Under the pieces are notes generated by a model, which saw only the letters and a list, made by a program, of their open reading frames with translations, was not told the origin of the DNA and did no database searches. From positions 44,267-108,266 of the forward strand of contig JAFTPZ010000008.1 of assembly GCA_017463025.1 (NCBI GenBank): 64,000 nucleotides of DNA, in the 5' to 3' direction. Each line of letters begins with the position of its first letter. Positions within the stretch are counted from its first letter, which is position 1. The translations under genes were made by a program, and so were the position numbers. Below, in pieces: positions 7,456 to 16,044 of this stretch. The DNA is from Clostridia bacterium. Lineage in GTDB: Bacteria; Bacillota; Clostridia; Christensenellales; Borkfalkiaceae.

Positions 7456-7587
7456 ATGAAAAATAAAAAAATGATTTTGAAAAAGATACGCAAGGCAGAG
7501 GCGGAATTGGCGTTTGCCACGCCAGCCAAAGCCGCCAAGCTCACGAGCAAGATCGTGCGGCTCAAAGCCACCGTTTTCGACGATTAA
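7456..7587 (+). CDS. Possible small basic protein (43 aa)
   Basis: An ATG frame on the plus strand lies between two minus-strand genes. It starts MKNKKMILKKIRKAEAEL and ends KATVFDD, and is lysine/alanine-rich and probably helical. Codon choice resembles the surrounding genes, and the frame fills the gap almost exactly. Against it: no ribosome site or promoter is visible. I do not recognise it. Confidence 0.25.
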   Translation: MKNKKMILKKIRKAEAELAFATPAKAAKLTSKIVRLKATVFDD

Positions 7588-7591
7588 AAGA

Positions 7592-8464
7592 TTAAAAATC
7601 CCACTTCGGTATATAATCCGCGCCCGACGACTTGCGTTCTTGTAGAAATAAATTGGTAATACCCAGATCAAACGCCGTCTTTACGACCGTTTCGTATTCA
7701 CGCGCGGTGATAGGGCGCGACAGCTCGGGAAAGTTTTCGATCTTGCCAAAGGGAGTGTATTGACTCATTAAACTCAAATACGCGTGTTTGGGGAGCTTGC
7801 GCGCAAACCATTTAAGCACGGCTTTGGAGTCGGAAACGCAGAGGGGCATCACGAGGTGGCGTACGATCAAGCCCGAAAGCATTTTGCCGTTTTCCGTCAT
7901 TTTGAGCGGTTTTTGGGACATAAAGGCGATCGCCTCGCTCGCGACGTCGAAATAGTCGGGTTTGCCCAAATACCGCGAGGATAACGCGGAAGAATAAAAT
8001 TTGATATCGGGCAGATAGATATCGATATATTCGTCGAGCATTTTCAGCGTTTCCACCTTGTCGTAGCCGCCCGTGTTATACACGATAGGGATATTCGGTC
8101 GATACAGCGCGAACGCCTCGGCGATATACGGTATCACGTGCGAGGGGGTAACGAGGGAAATATTTTCCACGCCCGTATCTTCCAGCGTTTTGAAAATATC
8201 CGCAAGCTCGCGCGGCGTGATCGCCTTGCCCCGTTCGGCGCGTGAAACCTCGTAATTTTGACAGAACGCGCAACGCAGGTTGCAACCGCAAAAGAAGATC
8301 GTACCGCTTCCCTTTTCAAAGGAAATGCAGGGTTCTTCGAACGGGTGTGCGTAATATTTTGCGATTTTCAGCCCTGAAACGCCGCACGCCCCCACGCCCG
8401 TGAGGCGGTTTGCGCCGCATTCCACGGGACAGAGTTTGCAGTTTTGGAGCAAAGCGTCGTTCAT
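7592..8464 (-). CDS. PflX-like radical SAM protein (290 aa)
   Basis: A radical SAM enzyme of the COG1313 type, related to glycyl-radical enzyme activases. The cluster motif is C61-N-L-R-C65-A-F-C68, preceded by an extra N-terminal cysteine set (C9, C12, C16, C27) that may hold a second iron-sulfur cluster. YNTGGYDK and YLPDIKFY match the barrel core. The physiological substrate of this family is unknown, and no glycyl-radical enzyme is nearby. The -10 box lies only 7 bases before the ATG, and an in-frame stop blocks any upstream start, so the mRNA is probably leaderless. It is divergent from metK. Confidence 0.85.
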   Translation of the reverse strand: MNDALLQNCKLCPVECGANRLTGVGACGVSGLKIAKYYAHPFEEPCISFEKGSGTIFFCGCNLRCAFCQNYEVSRAERGKAITPRELADIFKTLEDTGVENISLVTPSHVIPYIAEAFALYRPNIPIVYNTGGYDKVETLKMLDEYIDIYLPDIKFYSSALSSRYLGKPDYFDVASEAIAFMSQKPLKMTENGKMLSGLIVRHLVMPLCVSDSKAVLKWFARKLPKHAYLSLMSQYTPFGKIENFPELSRPITAREYETVVKTAFDLGITNLFLQERKSSGADYIPKWDF

Positions 8465-8471
8465 AAGCTAT

Positions 8472-8500
8472 ATTATAACATAAACGGGGAAATTTTGCAA
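8472..8500 (-). promoter_or_regulatory. Promoter of pflX-like gene (leaderless)
   Basis: Minus strand TTGCAA (8495-8500), a 17-base spacer and TATAAT (8472-8477). The predicted start falls at or one base before the ATG at 8464. Confidence 0.75.
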
Positions 8501-8509
8501 GATAATAAC

Positions 8510-8538
8510 TTGACAAATGCGGAAAAAAGCATTATAAT
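8510..8538 (+). promoter_or_regulatory. Promoter of metK
   Basis: TTGACA (8510-8515), a 17-base spacer and TATAAT (8533-8538). The leader is only about 25 bases, so there is no room for a SAM riboswitch. Confidence 0.9.
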
Positions 8539-8569
8539 GAGTGGGATAACGAAAAAAGAGGACTTACAA

Positions 8570-9736
8570 GTGAAGAAATTTTTTACGAGTGAAAGCGTAA
8601 CCGAGGGACATCCCGACAAGGTTTGCGATAATATTTCCGACGGTATCTTGGACGCGATCCTGTCCGTCGATCCCAATGCGCGCGCGGCGATCGAGTGCGC
8701 GGCGGCATTCGACACCCTTTTGATTATGGGCGAGGTTACGACCACGGCAAACGTGAACTACGAGCAAAAGGCGCGCGAGATCATCAAAGAGATCGGCTAC
8801 GATTTCGGTAGCTTTGCGTATGATAAATGCAAGATCATTACGGCGATACACAGTCAGTCGCCCGATATTGCGATGGGCGTGGACGCGTCGCTCGAAAACA
8901 AAACGTCAAGCGAAAAGGACGAGGCGGCGCAGCTTGGCGCAGGCGATCAAGGTATGATGTTCGGGTACGCTTGCCGTGAAACGAAAGAGCTGATGCCCCT
9001 CACCCTTTCCCTTTCGCACAGGCTTGCCAAACGGCTCACGGACGTGCGCAAAAGCGGACTTTTGCCCTATCTTCGTCCGGACGGGAAAACGCAGGTTACG
9101 GTGGAATACGAGAACGGCGAAGCAAAACGCGTCGATACCGTCGTCGTTTCCACGCAACACGACAAGGAAGTTTCGCAAGAGCGTATTCGCGAGGATATGA
9201 AAACATACGTAATCGACGAGATTATTCCCACCTCGTTTATGGACGAAAAGACGAAATTTTACATCAACCCCACGGGCAGATTCGAGATCGGCGGACCGGA
9301 GGGGGACAGCGGCTTGACGGGCAGAAAAATTATCGTGGACACCTACGGCGGCAGATGCGCGCACGTCGGCGGCGCATTTTCGGGGAAAGATCCCACGAAA
9401 GTGGATAGGAGCGCGGCGTATTTTTGTAGATATATCGCGAAAAACCTCGTGGCGGCAGGGCTTGCCGACGAGGTGGAAATTCAAGTGGCGTACGCGATCG
9501 GCGTGGCGAATCCCGTTTCCGTGTTCGTAGACAGCCACGGTACGGGCAAGCTTTCGGACGAACGCCTTGCAAAGATCGTGAAAACGGAATTTGATTTAAG
9601 ACCGTATGCGATTATTAAAACGCTCGATCTTCGTAAACCCGTGTTTAAAAAGACGGCGGCTTACGGACATTTCGGCTATAAAGGCTTTTCTTGGGAGCAG
9701 ACGGATAGAGTGGAGGACTTGAAAAAGTATCTGTAA
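8570..9736 (+). CDS. metK: S-adenosylmethionine synthetase (388 aa)
   Basis: Makes S-adenosylmethionine from methionine and ATP in the cytoplasm. The family signatures are present: [10 protein letters not shown] at the N-terminus, [12 protein letters not shown] in the ATP-binding part and [14 protein letters not shown] near the middle. Length is normal. I chose the GTG at 8570 because [15 protein letters not shown] then begins the protein as in other MetK sequences, with AGAGGA just upstream; the longer frame would extend through the promoter. The product supplies the radical SAM enzymes encoded nearby. A bidirectional terminator separates it from asnA. Confidence 0.97.
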   Translation: MKKFFTSESVTEGHPDKVCDNISDGILDAILSVDPNARAAIECAAAFDTLLIMGEVTTTANVNYEQKAREIIKEIGYDFGSFAYDKCKIITAIHSQSPDIAMGVDASLENKTSSEKDEAAQLGAGDQGMMFGYACRETKELMPLTLSLSHRLAKRLTDVRKSGLLPYLRPDGKTQVTVEYENGEAKRVDTVVVSTQHDKEVSQERIREDMKTYVIDEIIPTSFMDEKTKFYINPTGRFEIGGPEGDSGLTGRKIIVDTYGGRCAHVGGAFSGKDPTKVDRSAAYFCRYIAKNLVAAGLADEVEIQVAYAIGVANPVSVFVDSHGTGKLSDERLAKIVKTEFDLRPYAIIKTLDLRKPVFKKTAAYGHFGYKGFSWEQTDRVEDLKKYL

Positions 9737-9745
9737 GAGATAAAC

Positions 9746-9774
9746 AAAAGCAGACGAAAATTTCGTCTGCTTTT
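9746..9774. terminator. Bidirectional terminator between metK and asnA
   Basis: A 14-bp perfect stem (9746-9759 with 9761-9774), A/T-rich at its base, between convergent genes. Confidence 0.85.
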
Positions 9775-9777
9775 ATT

Positions 9778-10785
9778 TTACAATAATACGATTCCGTTTT
9801 CCTTGCAAACGCGGCGCGTTTCCTCGTCCCATAAGGAAACTTGCACTTCGCCGATATGCGCTTTACCAAGGAGTAGCATAGAAAGCCGCGATTGCCCGAT
9901 GCCGCCCCCCATGGTAAGGGGTAATTTCCCGTCGAGCAAAGCTTTGTGGAAGGGAAGGGTTCTGCGATCGTCCGCGCCTGCTTTGGTAAGCTGACTATCG
10001 AGAGATTTTTCGTCTACCCGTATGCCCATGGACGAAATTTCGAACGCACAGCCGAGCAAATCGTTCCAAAAAAGGATATCGCCGTTGAGCGACCAGTCGT
10101 CGTAGTCGGGCGCGCGGTTGTCGTGCGACTTGCCCGATTTGAGCTTGTCGCCGATCTGCATAATAAATACCGTTTTATGCTCTTTAAGGTAAGCGTTTTC
10201 CCGTTCTTTGGAAGTCATATCGGGATAGAGGTCTTCCAGCTCCTGCGAAGTGATAAATTGCACCGTACGCACAAGCTCCACGTCGATCTGGGGATAGCGG
10301 CATTTGAGATAATCGAGGGTGTCGCAGATCGCGCCCACGATCCCTTGCACGACTTTTTTCAGATAGTCGGTATTGCGCGTTTCACTCGTTATGATCTTTT
10401 CCCAGTCCCATTGATCGGTGTAGACGGAGTGCAGATTATCCATTTCCTCGTCGCGGCGAATGGCGTTCATATCCGTATATAATCCCTCGCCTGCGGAAAA
10501 CCCGTAAACGGCGAGCGCCATACGCTTCCATTTCGCGAGCGAATGTACCACCACGGCGTCTTTGCCCGTTTCTTTCAGATCAAAACGCACCGCCCGTTCT
10601 ACGCCGGAAAGATCGTCGTTCAAGCCGGTGTCGGGATCGACGAACAGGGGTGCGGAAACGCGCTTTAAGTTCAAAACAAGGCAAAGCCGCTCTTCAAACG
10701 TACGCTTTAACAGCCCGATCGCCGATTGCGTGTCGTATAAATTCAAAGTCGATTTGTAGCCCTTGGGGACGGTTACTTTACTCAT
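9778..10785 (-). CDS. asnA: Aspartate--ammonia ligase (335 aa)
   Basis: Forms asparagine from aspartate, ammonia and ATP. The fold is that of class II aminoacyl-tRNA synthetases. Recognisable blocks are KRVSAPLFVDPDTGLNDDL, VVHSLAKWKRMAL, GLYTDMNAIRRDE and the C-terminal GGGIGQSRLSMLLLGKAHIGEVQ, which holds the conserved active-site arginine. Length matches the family (about 330 aa). AAGGAG lies 9 bases before the ATG. It has its own promoter and terminator and is likely a single-gene transcript. The ammonia-dependent enzyme is common in anaerobic Bacillota. Confidence 0.96.
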   Translation of the reverse strand: MSKVTVPKGYKSTLNLYDTQSAIGLLKRTFEERLCLVLNLKRVSAPLFVDPDTGLNDDLSGVERAVRFDLKETGKDAVVVHSLAKWKRMALAVYGFSAGEGLYTDMNAIRRDEEMDNLHSVYTDQWDWEKIITSETRNTDYLKKVVQGIVGAICDTLDYLKCRYPQIDVELVRTVQFITSQELEDLYPDMTSKERENAYLKEHKTVFIMQIGDKLKSGKSHDNRAPDYDDWSLNGDILFWNDLLGCAFEISSMGIRVDEKSLDSQLTKAGADDRRTLPFHKALLDGKLPLTMGGGIGQSRLSMLLLGKAHIGEVQVSLWDEETRRVCKENGIVLL

Positions 10786-10811
10786 AATACAAGCTCCTTA
10801 TGATTTTACAT

Positions 10812-10841
10812 AGTATAGCATATTCCGCGTGGCATTGTCAA
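10812..10841 (-). promoter_or_regulatory. Promoter of asnA
   Basis: Minus strand TTGACA (10836-10841), an 18-base spacer and TATACT (10812-10817). Confidence 0.8.
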
Positions 10842-10905
10842 CGATAAACGGAATAAAATAATGAAAGAATATTATAAAATCATAAGAGGCATTATGGTAA
10901 ATTAC

Positions 10906-10934
10906 TTGACAGTAAATGGGGGAAGTGGTAGAAT
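10906..10934 (+). promoter_or_regulatory. Promoter of giant CxxC-repeat protein gene
   Basis: TTGACA (10906-10911), a 17-base spacer and TAGAAT (10929-10934). Confidence 0.8.
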
Positions 10935-10975
10935 ATAGAAAGATACGAAAATAAATTATTTTTGGAGGTAATTTT

Positions 10976-13900
10976 GTGAAAAAGTGGATCAAAAGAGCGT
11001 TCGTTGCGCTTTCCTGCGCGTTCGTGGGCATGACCGCGCTGGGTGTGGCGTCGGCGTGTTCGCTGTTTGGCAAAGAATGCGAACATACGTGGAACGACGG
11101 CGAGGTAAAGACCGCGGCGACCTGTACGGCGGACGGGGAGAAACTGCTGACCTGTACGAAGTGTCAAGAAACGAAAACGGAAACTATTCCGATGGGGCAT
11201 CAATACGAGGTGGAGGTAACGACGGCGACCTGTCAGCACGGCGGTATGTCGAAATACACCTGCTCCGCTTGCGGCGACAGCTATCAGGATAACGAGGTGA
11301 GCGCTGTGGCTTGCTCGTATACGGTGGAAGAAACGAAAGCGACCTGTATCGCGGACGGTTATAAAACGTATACGTGCGAATGGTGCGAGGACTCGTATAA
11401 CGAGATCACCGAACGCGCGGACGGTCATAACACGACGGATTGTACGTGGGTGAGCGCAGGCGAAGAACAAGTTTCGGGGTGTACGTATAAGCATATCGAA
11501 ACGACCACTTGTGCGGACTGTGGAGAAACGGTTACCCACGAGGCGGAGTTCGAGCGGCACGAATACGTCGTTTCGATCACTACGGTAGCAACGTGTACGA
11601 CGAAAGGCGTAAAGACGTATGATTGCGAAGAATGTGATGAGGGCAGCTACACGCAGGAATTCGAAAGCGCGAACGCGCACACGTGGGTAAAAGGGGAAAC
11701 GAACGCGCAAACGGGCGTAACCACGTATACCTGCTCAAATGACGCAACGCACACGAAAACCTCGTTCTCGGCAAAAGACAAGATCGAGGCGACGATCCCT
11801 GCGGAGGCGATCAAAACGGCAGGCGAGATCGAATTGCAAAACGCGGCGATCGCGCTCGACGATAAAGTGAAAGAACAGCTCGGCGACAAGGCGATCGATC
11901 TTTTGGTCGCTACCCTCGACGAGGAGACGAAAGCGCAAGCGACGGCGAATATGACGGCGGAGGAAAAAGCGCAGCTTGCAAACGCGCCTATCTTTAATTT
12001 CGAGATGACGCAGGATTCGCAAGCGGTTACTACCTTCAACGGCAATCTCACCGTAACCGTGCCCTACGATCTGGAAAACGGCGCGGATTCGGACGATATC
12101 GCCGTGTGGTATATCGATAACACGGGCAAAACGAAGAGTATACAGGCAACGTATAGCGAGGTGGACGGTCAAGGCTACGCGACGTTCACGACCAACCACT
12201 TCTCTTACTACACCGTCGTCCGTCTTTCGGCGGCGGAGCGTTGCGCGCTGTACGGTCATGAAAACACAACGACGGTTATCGCGGCGACCTGCGAAGAGGA
12301 CGGCTACACGCTGACGAGATGCAAGAGATGTCATAAGAGCGAACGTTCGAATTTCGTAAGAGCGCACGGACACAGCAACACGAGCAAGGTAACCGCGCCG
12401 ACCTGTACGGAAAGAGGATACACCACCTACACCTGCACGACCTGCGGCGATAAGCTCGTTGCCGATTACGTGGCGACGATCGCACACGATTACGCGGATA
12501 AAGTCGTCGCGCCGACCTGTACTATGGACGGCTACACCGTACATACCTGTAAGGCTTGCGGTACTTCGTATACCGATTCGGCTACCACGGCGACGGGGCA
12601 TAGCTACGTGGACGGCGCTTGTTCCGTTTGCGGTCGTATCGATCCCAACGCGGCGACGGAAACGAACAATTTCTATTTCAATCTCATCGAAAGCCTCGCA
12701 ACGGCGGAAACCTACTACGTGGAGATCCCCGAATATAAAATGACGCGAATTTATGCGAGCAGCGACGGCGTGTCCAGAGAAATGCGTATCGTTTGCGAGA
12801 ATATGAAACTGATGATCGGCGTGGACGAGAACGGATTCCTCTACGGAAAGGGTATTGCCCAAGCGACGACCACGAACAAGACGTATAACGATGACGGCAC
12901 GGTTAGCTACGACGAAAAGGTTGTGGCGGCGGTGAAAGTGGTTCTTCGCGACGGATATATTTACTTGGACGGTTCGGGCTTGTACGACGGCGAGGACGCC
13001 GTGGTTTGCATCGACCAGAACTATTTCCTTGAAGAGATGGTGGACGGCGAGGGCACGGCGATCGTGAACTTGCTGGAAACGGTCCTTGCGGCGGAGGAAT
13101 GGCAGGAGCTTGCCGAGTCGATCAAAGCCGTGAAAGACAATCCGTTGAATAAAGTACTCGAAGTGATCCTCGAATACGTGTTCAACAAGCAGACAACGAA
13201 CGACGGCTACGCGTTCACGTTAAACGCAAACCGTTTGACGGACGTTTATAAGGTGATCAAGGAACAGACGGTCGAGGGCGTGTTCAACACCGTATTCGGG
13301 GCGAACGCGTACGCGGAGGTCGTGGACTATCTGGTGGCGTCCGTGGATAAAAAGGTCGGCGAAGTGATCGACGATCTGGAAACGAAATGCACCGAGGCAG
13401 GCGTAACGCCCGAAACGGTATATTCCCTCGTGAATACGATCGTAAACGGGACGATGGCAACGGAGGAGGGCGAAAAGTTCGATATCCGCACGATGCTCGC
13501 GCAATACGAGGAAATGACGGTCGTGGAGCTGTTGAACGGTTTCAGCGGCGAAGAGGCGACGGCAGCAGATTATAAAGCGCTGATCGAAGAATATGCGGAC
13601 GGTCTGAAAAATGCGAAGCTGCTCGATATGCTGTTGAGAGGCGAAGTGAATGACGGCAAAAGCCCGACGACCTCCGCAAGCGCAGGGTATATGAGCGACA
13701 GCGATACGACGGGAGAAACGGACGTGAGCTATGAAAGGCTCGCGGAGATCGTGAAACAATTGGAAAAATCGAAAATCCAATTCCACACCGACAAAGCGGG
13801 CAACCTGCTTTCCGTCAACTTCGATCTCAAAGAGGTCGGCGATAAGATAACGCGCGAAGAGCTTTTGGAAGAAGTACAAAGAGAGTCGGAGGACGGTTAC

Positions 13901-15847
13901 GGCTGGATTTCCCGTAGTGCAGTGATGATCGAAAGCTATGAGATGAATTTCGTGCCTAACGGCAGCTTTGCGGAGGAATTCGAGGACGTCGTAACGACGG
14001 TGAAAGAACACGCGAAAGTGGTCGAGTTCGATAAATCGATGATCTTGGAAAATTCGCATTCTACTATCAACGACGAAACACACCCCAACTATTATCTGAT
14101 CGTGGACGAAATGGACGGCGACGTTTATCTTTGGGATTACGATTTCCGTTATGGGTGGAAAGATATGATAGGCGGCAAGGCAATCGAATTGCTCGGCACG
14201 GAAACATATAACGGAAAGACCTGCACGAAGATCAGCGCAACTTCGAGATACGCCTTTTTTTACGAGCTTGGCGCGACGATGGTGTTGGGAACGACGGATT
14301 GCCACGGCTGGTATGAATATGAGATCCGTTGGCGTGCGATCGAAAACGCGCGGTTCACGGCTTGGATGACGGAGGACGGCGTGATCGTCGGCGTGGAGCT
14401 TGCGAATGAAGAGTATGAATACTATTACGAAGAGAGTTTCCCCGTCGTATACAACCCCAAGACGGGCGAATACGCGGCGAAATCGCAACACAATTATAAG
14501 CTTTCCGCGCATAAGGACGCAGAGGGTTGCACGGGCGTGGGCTACGATCAATACACCTGCTCCGTTTGCGGCGACAGCTATAAAGAAACTTACACCAACG
14601 GACACAAGACGAAATACCGTTACGAATTGAAAGAGGGCTCGACGACCTGCGAGGACGGCATTTGGGAGATCATGTATTGCACCGTATGCAATAAAGAATT
14701 GAGTAGATGGAGCTATACTGGTCACTACACGAATACCGTAGAAAAGACGTTGACGACGACGGGCGCAAACTGCCCCGATCTCACGGTGTATTGGTACGAA
14801 TGTGCCTGCGGTGCGAAAAAAGAAGGCTTAGACTTCGACGACGAAAGCTGTCTGTTTAATGGGGTAGACGAGGAATCTTGGAACAAAAGCGAGAACGGCG
14901 ACAGAAAAAATCATGATTTCGATACGTACAGATGCGCCGCGACCGATTGCGGATATACGTATACAAGAGAATCCTATTATATTCTGGATACGGCAAATTG
15001 CAAAAGAACGTATTACGTGATATATAAGGTCGGCGTAAAAGCGGATGGGAGCTGCGATTTCACTTGGACGGCAACGGACGGTTACGACTATCATAATACG
15101 AAATCGGAAACTTCGACGGATCCGCAAGGCAGAACGACGTATAAGTCCGTTTGTCAAACCTGTCAAAAGGTAACGAGCTGGTATACGAGCAAGTACGACG
15201 AGTACGGAAGAGATATTTACTATTACTATCATCTTGGTAAATACGGTTGGGAGAGAGTTTTCAGCGCCGATTGTTCGTACACCTATTACGAATTGGACGA
15301 AACGGGTAATAGAGTGTATTCTCATGAGAGTACGCAGCACGTGATGTACAGTTCCTCTAAAAACGTCTCCTGTTCGCAATATCAATATCAAGGCATGTAT
15401 TGCCGTGCTTGCGGTATGGAGGAGGGATCTTGGAGCTCCCCTCGCGGTCATAACTACGTAAAAGGCGGCGACACGTATTATTGTTCCGATTGCGGTCTGG
15501 AAAACAAGAACGGCGTAGACGGCTTGGTCGTGATCGAGGATATGGAAGAGGACGGCGTTTATAAGGCAGGGTATTATAACCGTGCAAACGTGCAATACGA
15601 AGTTTATATCGTCGTCAACTACGGCACGGAGAATGACGAATATCTCGAAAACGTGAAGATTACGGACGTAACGACGCACGGCAACAGCGGTATCGTAACG
15701 GTGGATATGGAAAGCTTGGCGCAGGCAATCAAAGCGTTGGGCGACGACGTGGAAGTAACCACGGTCAGCATCGTATTCCAATACGTTGATCCCGCGTCGT
15801 CGAACGAGGGCGGCGTGGTAGATCACGCGATCACGTTCGATTATTAA
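10976..15847 (+). CDS. Giant secreted/lipid-anchored CxxC-repeat protein (1623 aa)
   Basis: A signal sequence with a plausible lipobox (ASAC, cysteine 28) points to export and membrane anchoring. About fifteen short cysteine units of the form H-x-T...TC...G-Y-TYTC-xx-CG follow in three clusters (roughly residues 35-245, 425-560 and 1180-1510), each looking like a small metal- or disulfide-stabilised knuckle. Between them lie a beta-rich segment (VTVPYDLENG...YYTVV, about 360-420), an alpha-helical region (about 650-950) and beta-rich material. There is no LPxTG anchor. The GTG start has GGAGGT 7 bases upstream. Similar cysteine-repeat proteins occur in gut Clostridia, but I cannot assign a function. 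Its own promoter and terminator make it monocistronic. Confidence 0.85.
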   Translation: MKKWIKRAFVALSCAFVGMTALGVASACSLFGKECEHTWNDGEVKTAATCTADGEKLLTCTKCQETKTETIPMGHQYEVEVTTATCQHGGMSKYTCSACGDSYQDNEVSAVACSYTVEETKATCIADGYKTYTCEWCEDSYNEITERADGHNTTDCTWVSAGEEQVSGCTYKHIETTTCADCGETVTHEAEFERHEYVVSITTVATCTTKGVKTYDCEECDEGSYTQEFESANAHTWVKGETNAQTGVTTYTCSNDATHTKTSFSAKDKIEATIPAEAIKTAGEIELQNAAIALDDKVKEQLGDKAIDLLVATLDEETKAQATANMTAEEKAQLANAPIFNFEMTQDSQAVTTFNGNLTVTVPYDLENGADSDDIAVWYIDNTGKTKSIQATYSEVDGQGYATFTTNHFSYYTVVRLSAAERCALYGHENTTTVIAATCEEDGYTLTRCKRCHKSERSNFVRAHGHSNTSKVTAPTCTERGYTTYTCTTCGDKLVADYVATIAHDYADKVVAPTCTMDGYTVHTCKACGTSYTDSATTATGHSYVDGACSVCGRIDPNAATETNNFYFNLIESLATAETYYVEIPEYKMTRIYASSDGVSREMRIVCENMKLMIGVDENGFLYGKGIAQATTTNKTYNDDGTVSYDEKVVAAVKVVLRDGYIYLDGSGLYDGEDAVVCIDQNYFLEEMVDGEGTAIVNLLETVLAAEEWQELAESIKAVKDNPLNKVLEVILEYVFNKQTTNDGYAFTLNANRLTDVYKVIKEQTVEGVFNTVFGANAYAEVVDYLVASVDKKVGEVIDDLETKCTEAGVTPETVYSLVNTIVNGTMATEEGEKFDIRTMLAQYEEMTVVELLNGFSGEEATAADYKALIEEYADGLKNAKLLDMLLRGEVNDGKSPTTSASAGYMSDSDTTGETDVSYERLAEIVKQLEKSKIQFHTDKAGNLLSVNFDLKEVGDKITREELLEEVQRESEDGYGWISRSAVMIESYEMNFVPNGSFAEEFEDVVTTVKEHAKVVEFDKSMILENSHSTINDETHPNYYLIVDEMDGDVYLWDYDFRYGWKDMIGGKAIELLGTETYNGKTCTKISATSRYAFFYELGATMVLGTTDCHGWYEYEIRWRAIENARFTAWMTEDGVIVGVELANEEYEYYYEESFPVVYNPKTGEYAAKSQHNYKLSAHKDAEGCTGVGYDQYTCSVCGDSYKETYTNGHKTKYRYELKEGSTTCEDGIWEIMYCTVCNKELSRWSYTGHYTNTVEKTLTTTGANCPDLTVYWYECACGAKKEGLDFDDESCLFNGVDEESWNKSENGDRKNHDFDTYRCAATDCGYTYTRESYYILDTANCKRTYYVIYKVGVKADGSCDFTWTATDGYDYHNTKSETSTDPQGRTTYKSVCQTCQKVTSWYTSKYDEYGRDIYYYYHLGKYGWERVFSADCSYTYYELDETGNRVYSHESTQHVMYSSSKNVSCSQYQYQGMYCRACGMEEGSWSSPRGHNYVKGGDTYYCSDCGLENKNGVDGLVVIEDMEEDGVYKAGYYNRANVQYEVYIVVNYGTENDEYLENVKITDVTTHGNSGIVTVDMESLAQAIKALGDDVEVTTVSIVFQYVDPASSNEGGVVDHAITFDY

Positions 15848-15864
15848 AAAGAACGGCAACACGG

Positions 15865-15898
15865 AAAAAGGTATGAAGAAATTCATACCTTTTTCTTT
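15865..15898 (+). terminator. Terminator of giant protein gene
   Basis: A 13-bp stem (15865-15877 with 15882-15894) with a GAAA loop and a T-rich tail. Confidence 0.85.
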
Positions 15899-15974
15899 AA
15901 GCCGATTAAAGAGCGGAAAAAACGGGTATAAAAAAGAAACGGCGATTTTTTACGGAAAACGGCGTGAAAACGCT

Positions 15975-16002
15975 TTGATTTTCGGCGGAAATATTGTACA
16001 AT
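15975..16002 (+). promoter_or_regulatory. Promoter of secA
   Basis: TTGATT (15975-15980), a 16-base spacer and TACAAT (15997-16002). Confidence 0.65.
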
Positions 16003-16044
16003 AGAAAGTGATAACGAAAAAATAAAAAGGATCGGAAAAATTCA

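Noticed and set aside
8500-8569. SAM riboswitch or S-box expected before metK
   Set aside because: The promoter lies directly upstream and leaves only about 25 bases of leader.
10976-15847. CRISPR-like or tandem DNA repeats in the giant gene
   Set aside because: The repeats are at protein level with variable spacing and sequence, not identical DNA units.
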